A stretch of 16,698 bases of DNA from Myxococcales bacterium (GTDB lineage Bacteria; Myxococcota; Myxococcia; Myxococcales; Myxococcaceae), in the NCBI GenBank assembly GCA_003153055.1, contig PMBV01000360.1:1-16698 (forward strand), in the 5' to 3' direction. Both the position numbers and the translations under genes were made by a program. Positions within the stretch are counted from its first letter, which is position 1. Every line of letters begins with the position of its first letter. Below the pieces are notes generated by a model. It was not told the origin of the DNA. It worked only from the letters and a program-made list of their open reading frames with translations, and did no database searches. Shown piece after piece: positions 14,089-16,698 of this stretch.

Positions 14089-16023
14089 TCACTCCTCGCG
14101 GCCTTGGGGGCGTTCGAGGCCGTACTTGCGTGCCCGGCGGTACAGGGTCATGCGGCTGATACCCAGGGTGCGCGCCGTTCGAGAGAAGCTCCAGCCACCT
14201 TGCTCGAGGCTCGCTCGCAGCGCCTCTCGCTCGGACTCGAGGAGCGCCTCGCGGAGCTGTCGTGGAGGTGTGCTCGAGGCGTCGAGGGCCAGATCCTCGG
14301 CGTGGATCACCGGGCCCGTGGCGGTCGCCGCGGCCCGCAGCATGGCGTTCTTGAGCTCGCGCACGTTGCCCGGCCAGCGGTGGGCCCTGAGGGTCGCTCT
14401 CGCCGTTTCGTCGAGCCTTGGGTTCGCGGGGCCGATGCCAGCCTCGGCGAGGAAGCGTTCGGCGAGGAGCAGAATGTCGTCGCCCCGGTCTCGAAGCGGC
14501 GGCACCTCGATGCGCATCACGTTGAGGCGAAAGTAGAGGTCGTCACGGAAGCGGCCCGCTCGCACCAGCTCGGCGAGGGGTTTGTTGGTGGCCGCCATCA
14601 CCCGCACGTCGAGCCGGCGTGGCTCGCTAGTGCCCAGGCGGACCACCTCGCGCTCCTCCAGCACCCGAAGCAGAGCGGTCTGGGCCGAAGGTGAGAGCTC
14701 GCTCACCTCGTCGAGCAACAGCGTGCCTCCGTCGGCGTCTTCGAAGCGCCCGGCGCGGCCATCTCTCGCGCCTCCGGTGAAGGTTCCGGCCTCGTAGCCG
14801 AAGAGCTCGGCCTCGAGCAGGGCCGCGGGAATGGAGCCGCAGTTCACCGCGACGAAGGGCCCATCGCGCCGGGGCCCTGCGTGATGCATGGCCTGGGCGA
14901 AGAGCTCCTTGCCGGTGCCCGACTCGCCAGTGATGACCACGGGCAGGTCATTCGCGGCGGCCTGCCGGGCGACCTCGACGGCGCGACGCAGGGGCGCGGC
15001 GTGGCCCTGGATGTGGCTGAAGTCGTACCGAGTCGTGGTCGAGGTGGCGTGCGCGCGGGTGAGCCGAGGGCTCGAGGTGACCCGGAGGATCGCCCCCACT
15101 GCCGTGCCTTCATACCGAACCGGCGACACGACGACGGGGACCTGCGCGCTGCCCAACCGAAGCTCGGCCTCGGAGCCTGACGCCGGCGCGCCCAGTGCCT
15201 GGCTGAGCGATTGGCGAAAGCCGCTCGGCAGCGCGCCGCCCGAGAGCAGCCGGCGCCGGGTCGCAGCCTCGTTCGATGCCAACACTCGACCCTGTCGGTC
15301 CACCGCCACGACGGCGTCGCCGGCCTCTCTCGCTGCCCTGAAGGCGTACCGCACCACTTCGTCACGAATCGCGAAGACGGCCCGGAGTCGCTCCTCGATG
15401 GCCCTCGCCAGCGCCTTGGTCATCGGGAGCGCCTGGCGCCGACGCACCTCCCACGGGCCGGTGAGGTCGATGACGCCGACTGGAGCAGTGGGGCCCGGGC
15501 GGAACACCGGGGCCGCGGCGCAACTGAAGGGCTGCCAGGCCTGAACGAAGTGCTCCGAGGCGAAGACCTCGACCGCGCTCGCCGTCGCCAGCGCCGTGCC
15601 CGGGCCGTTGGTCCCTGCCGAAGCCTCCGACCAGCTCGTGCCCGGTCGAAAGCTGATCTCCGCCAGCCGGTCGACGGTGGCTGGGTCGCCCTCGATGGAC
15701 AACATCCACCCCTCGGAGTCGAAGCAGGTGAGCACGTGATCCGACAGGCTCAGTCGATCCGAAAAGTCATGGAGGATCGGCGCCGCGAGGTGCACCAGCT
15801 CGTCGGCCTCGATCCGCTCGAGGAGCTGCTCGGAGGGCAGGCTGAACCGGGGAGCGCGGGCCTCGGGGTCGACGTGCGCGGCGGTGGTCCGCACCCATGA
15901 CGCGAGGATCTCCTCGCTCAGCCCCGTGGGCGTCACCCCGTCCTCGACGAAGCGACGCCACGCCTGCTCGACCGCGCGCCGCCGCTCTGGGTTGCCTGAC
16001 TTCTGAGCCAGCATCACGTCCAT
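14089..16023 (-). CDS. Sigma-54-dependent activator, AcoR-like (GAF-AAA+-Fis HTH)
   Basis: Product of 644 aa. A GAF-type sensor (about 80-215) contains [15 protein letters not shown], the AcoR-family signature. A PAS-like stretch (about 225-315) follows. The AAA+ domain (about 335-570) has Walker A GESGTGKE (366-373), Walker [10 protein letters not shown] with Asp438-Glu439, arginine fingers in [10 protein letters not shown], and sensor [12 protein letters not shown]. The sigma-54-contacting loop, normally GAFTGA, is GTFTGG at 413-418. A Fis-type HTH lies at about 605-636 ([24 protein letters not shown]). Such proteins bind upstream enhancers and remodel the sigma-54 polymerase when a small ligand binds GAF. 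The divergent AOR gene suggests an aldehyde or a related metabolite as signal (inference). An ATG at 16014 is an alternative start. The three dyads at 16034-16124 are its likely binding sites. Confidence 0.94.
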   Translation of the reverse strand: MDVMLAQKSGNPERRRAVEQAWRRFVEDGVTPTGLSEEILASWVRTTAAHVDPEARAPRFSLPSEQLLERIEADELVHLAAPILHDFSDRLSLSDHVLTCFDSEGWMLSIEGDPATVDRLAEISFRPGTSWSEASAGTNGPGTALATASAVEVFASEHFVQAWQPFSCAAAPVFRPGPTAPVGVIDLTGPWEVRRRQALPMTKALARAIEERLRAVFAIRDEVVRYAFRAAREAGDAVVAVDRQGRVLASNEAATRRRLLSGGALPSGFRQSLSQALGAPASGSEAELRLGSAQVPVVVSPVRYEGTAVGAILRVTSSPRLTRAHATSTTTRYDFSHIQGHAAPLRRAVEVARQAAANDLPVVITGESGTGKELFAQAMHHAGPRRDGPFVAVNCGSIPAALLEAELFGYEAGTFTGGARDGRAGRFEDADGGTLLLDEVSELSPSAQTALLRVLEEREVVRLGTSEPRRLDVRVMAATNKPLAELVRAGRFRDDLYFRLNVMRIEVPPLRDRGDDILLLAERFLAEAGIGPANPRLDETARATLRAHRWPGNVRELKNAMLRAAATATGPVIHAEDLALDASSTPPRQLREALLESEREALRASLEQGGWSFSRTARTLGISRMTLYRRARKYGLERPQGREE

Positions 16024-16033
16024 CGGGTCTGAA

Positions 16034-16124
16034 CTGTAACACCCCCCGTCTCAGGGCCGCCGGTCTCGCTGTAACACCCCGCGTTACAGGCCGCCGGCTT
16101 CATGGGTCACAGCGTGCGTTACAG
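16034..16124. promoter_or_regulatory. Array of three 21-bp dyad operators, 35 bp apart
   Basis: Each site has two 7-bp arms and a 7-bp spacer. Site A (16034-16054) is CTGTAAC-N7-GTCTCAG. Site B (16069-16089) is CTGTAAC-N7-GTTACAG, a perfect dyad. Site C (16104-16124) is GGGTCAC-N7-GTTACAG. Centres at 16044, 16079 and 16114 are exactly 35 bp apart, and the sequence between A and B repeats after the dyad as well (GGCCGCCGG). The array lies in the gap between the activator and the divergent AOR gene, upstream of sigma-54 promoter candidates. It is therefore best read as the enhancer bound by the activator. Site A starts 11 bp from the activator ATG, which would allow autoregulation. The protein-site pairing is inferred. 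Confidence 0.8.
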
Positions 16125-16215
16125 GACCTCTTCGTCGGGCGTGGTTCGAACGAGCCGTCGTCGCGGAAGTCCGCGGAACCTCGAAGCGAGACCCCTGGCG
16201 CACCACCCAAATGAG

Positions 16216-16232
16216 CTGGCCTCGCCCCTGCA
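16216..16232 (+). promoter_or_regulatory. Candidate sigma-54 promoter 1 for AOR
   Basis: The sequence CTGGCCTCGCCCCTGCA has the invariant GG (16218-16219) and GC (16230-16231) with exactly 10 bp between. It also has the -24 TGGC and a -12 CTGCA. It matches 8 of 12 defined positions of TGGCACG-N4-TTGCA. Transcription would start near 16243, leaving a leader of about 60 nt before the AOR ATG. The operator centres would then fall at about -129, -164 and -199. Confidence 0.5.
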
Positions 16233-16256
16233 CAAGCATCCGCGAGCAGAGTGGCA

Positions 16257-16272
16257 TGGCCCGGTGGCTGCG
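16257..16272 (+). promoter_or_regulatory. Candidate sigma-54 promoter 2 for AOR
   Basis: TGGCCCGGTGGCTGCG also has GG (16258-16259) and GC (16270-16271) 10 bp apart. It matches 6 of 7 bases of the -24 element and 3 of 5 of the -12 element. Start of transcription would be near 16283, just ahead of the AOR ribosome binding site. It competes with candidate 1; the sequence alone does not decide between them. Confidence 0.4.
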
Positions 16273-16289
16273 CGCCGTGGCGCAACAAG

Positions 16290-16295
16290 AGAGGA
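16290..16295 (+). promoter_or_regulatory. Ribosome binding site of AOR
   Basis: AGAGGA ends 9 nt before the ATG at 16305 and supports that start. Confidence 0.65.
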
Positions 16296-16304
16296 CTCGA
16301 CGAC

Positions 16305-16698
16305 ATGGACGACAGAATCCTTCGCGTGAACATGACCGACTTGACAACCAAGGTGGAGCCAGTGCCCGCGGCCTGGGCCGGCTATGGAGGTCGCGCCCTC
16401 ACCTCGACCATCGTGGCCGCCGAGGTTCCAGCGACGTGCCACGCCCTGGGGCCGAAGAACAAGCTCGTCTTCGCGCCTGGGCTGTTGTCGGGGACGCCGG
16501 CGGCCAACTCGGGCCGAATGTCGATTGGCAGCAAGAGCCCGCTGACCGGTGGCATCAAGGAGGCCAACACCGGTGGCACCTCGGCGCAGTGGCTCGCCCG
16601 CCTGGGTATCAAGGCAGTCATCCTCGAGGGGCAGCCCAAGGGTGATACCTGGTACAGCGTACACATCAACAAGGGTAACCGTTCACGGGCCTACGCGG
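16305..16698 (+). CDS. Aldehyde:ferredoxin oxidoreductase, tungsten type (N-terminal part, cut by window edge)
   Basis: Only the first 131 codons are present and the frame is open at the edge. The start MDDRILRVNM is typical of the family. AYGGR-like WAGYGGRAL at 24-32 and the block NKLVFAPGLLSGTPAANSGR (52-71) are present. MSIGSKSPLTGGIKEANTGG (72-91) and LARLGIKAVILEGQP (98-112) complete the AOR N-terminal domain, which holds the bis-pterin tungsten cofactor. These enzymes oxidise aldehydes to acids (or reduce acids) with ferredoxin or a partner subunit as electron carrier, in the cytosol. The cluster-binding cysteines lie beyond the window. It is divergent from the AcoR-like activator, behind three operators and candidate sigma-54 promoters. 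Transcription is therefore probably inducible. The exact substrate cannot be told from this fragment. Confidence 0.92.
   Translation, partial: MDDRILRVNMTDLTTKVEPVPAAWAGYGGRALTSTIVAAEVPATCHALGPKNKLVFAPGLLSGTPAANSGRMSIGSKSPLTGGIKEANTGGTSAQWLARLGIKAVILEGQPKGDTWYSVHINKGNRSRAYA

Noticed and set aside
13125..14159. 344-aa plus-strand open frame across the kinase and the spacer
   Set aside because: Antisense to the kinase for most of its length, of shadow-like composition, and it covers the spacer in a frame with no protein-like features.
16062..16175. CGCGG-AAGT-CCGCG hairpin (16162-16175) and the palindrome GTTCGAAC (16144-16151) as further operators
   Set aside because: They do not share the CTGTAAC-N7-GTTACAG pattern or the 35-bp phasing, and short palindromes of this kind are expected at this GC content.

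Overview
The window is high-GC bacterial DNA, densely packed with long ORFs and almost no spacer. It most resembles a myxobacterium (Myxococcota/Deltaproteobacteria). This rests on a lipoprotein with a long Asp/Gly/Pro-rich linker, a large share of two-component kinases, strong G/C preference at third codon positions and GTG/TTG starts. The assignment is inferred from style, not from a marker gene. No tRNA, rRNA, CRISPR, IS or phage gene was found.

Layout, left to right. A small cupin protein (+) converges on a GH16 beta-glucanase lipoprotein (-). Divergent from the latter is a feoA-feoB ferrous iron uptake pair (+), with feoB starting at a TTG that overlaps the feoA stop. Converging on feoB is a minus-strand block: PiT phosphate transporter, then a membrane sensor kinase with a Cache-like sensor, a stand-alone Rcp1-type receiver, and a REC-GAF-PAS-HisKA-HATPase-REC hybrid kinase. 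Kinase and receiver overlap by 4 bp, and the hybrid follows 23 bp later. Upstream of PiT is a TetR regulator (-) whose GTG start lies 3 bp from the start of a divergent NRDE/TANGO2-like gene (+). That gene overlaps a HIT-family hydrolase (+). Then come an orphan membrane histidine kinase (-), a short interrupted reading frame (-), and an AcoR-like sigma-54 activator with GAF, AAA+ and Fis-type HTH domains (-). The right edge cuts a divergent tungsten aldehyde:ferredoxin oxidoreductase gene (AOR, +).

The most distinctive locus is the right end. The 281 bp between the activator and the AOR gene hold three 21-bp dyad sites of form CTGTAAC-N7-GTTACAG, each centred exactly 35 bp from the next. After them come two sequences with the GG-N10-GC core of a sigma-54 promoter and then a good ribosome binding site for AOR. 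This looks like a self-contained inducible circuit: a GAF-sensing enhancer-binding protein driving a tungsten oxidoreductase from evenly phased upstream sites. The activator also carries GTFTGG where GAFTGA is usual. Second-tier signals are a run of 11-bp repeats upstream of PiT that resembles a Pho box, a FeoB with an altered G4 motif and a short linker domain, and the interrupted small frame at 13851-14066.
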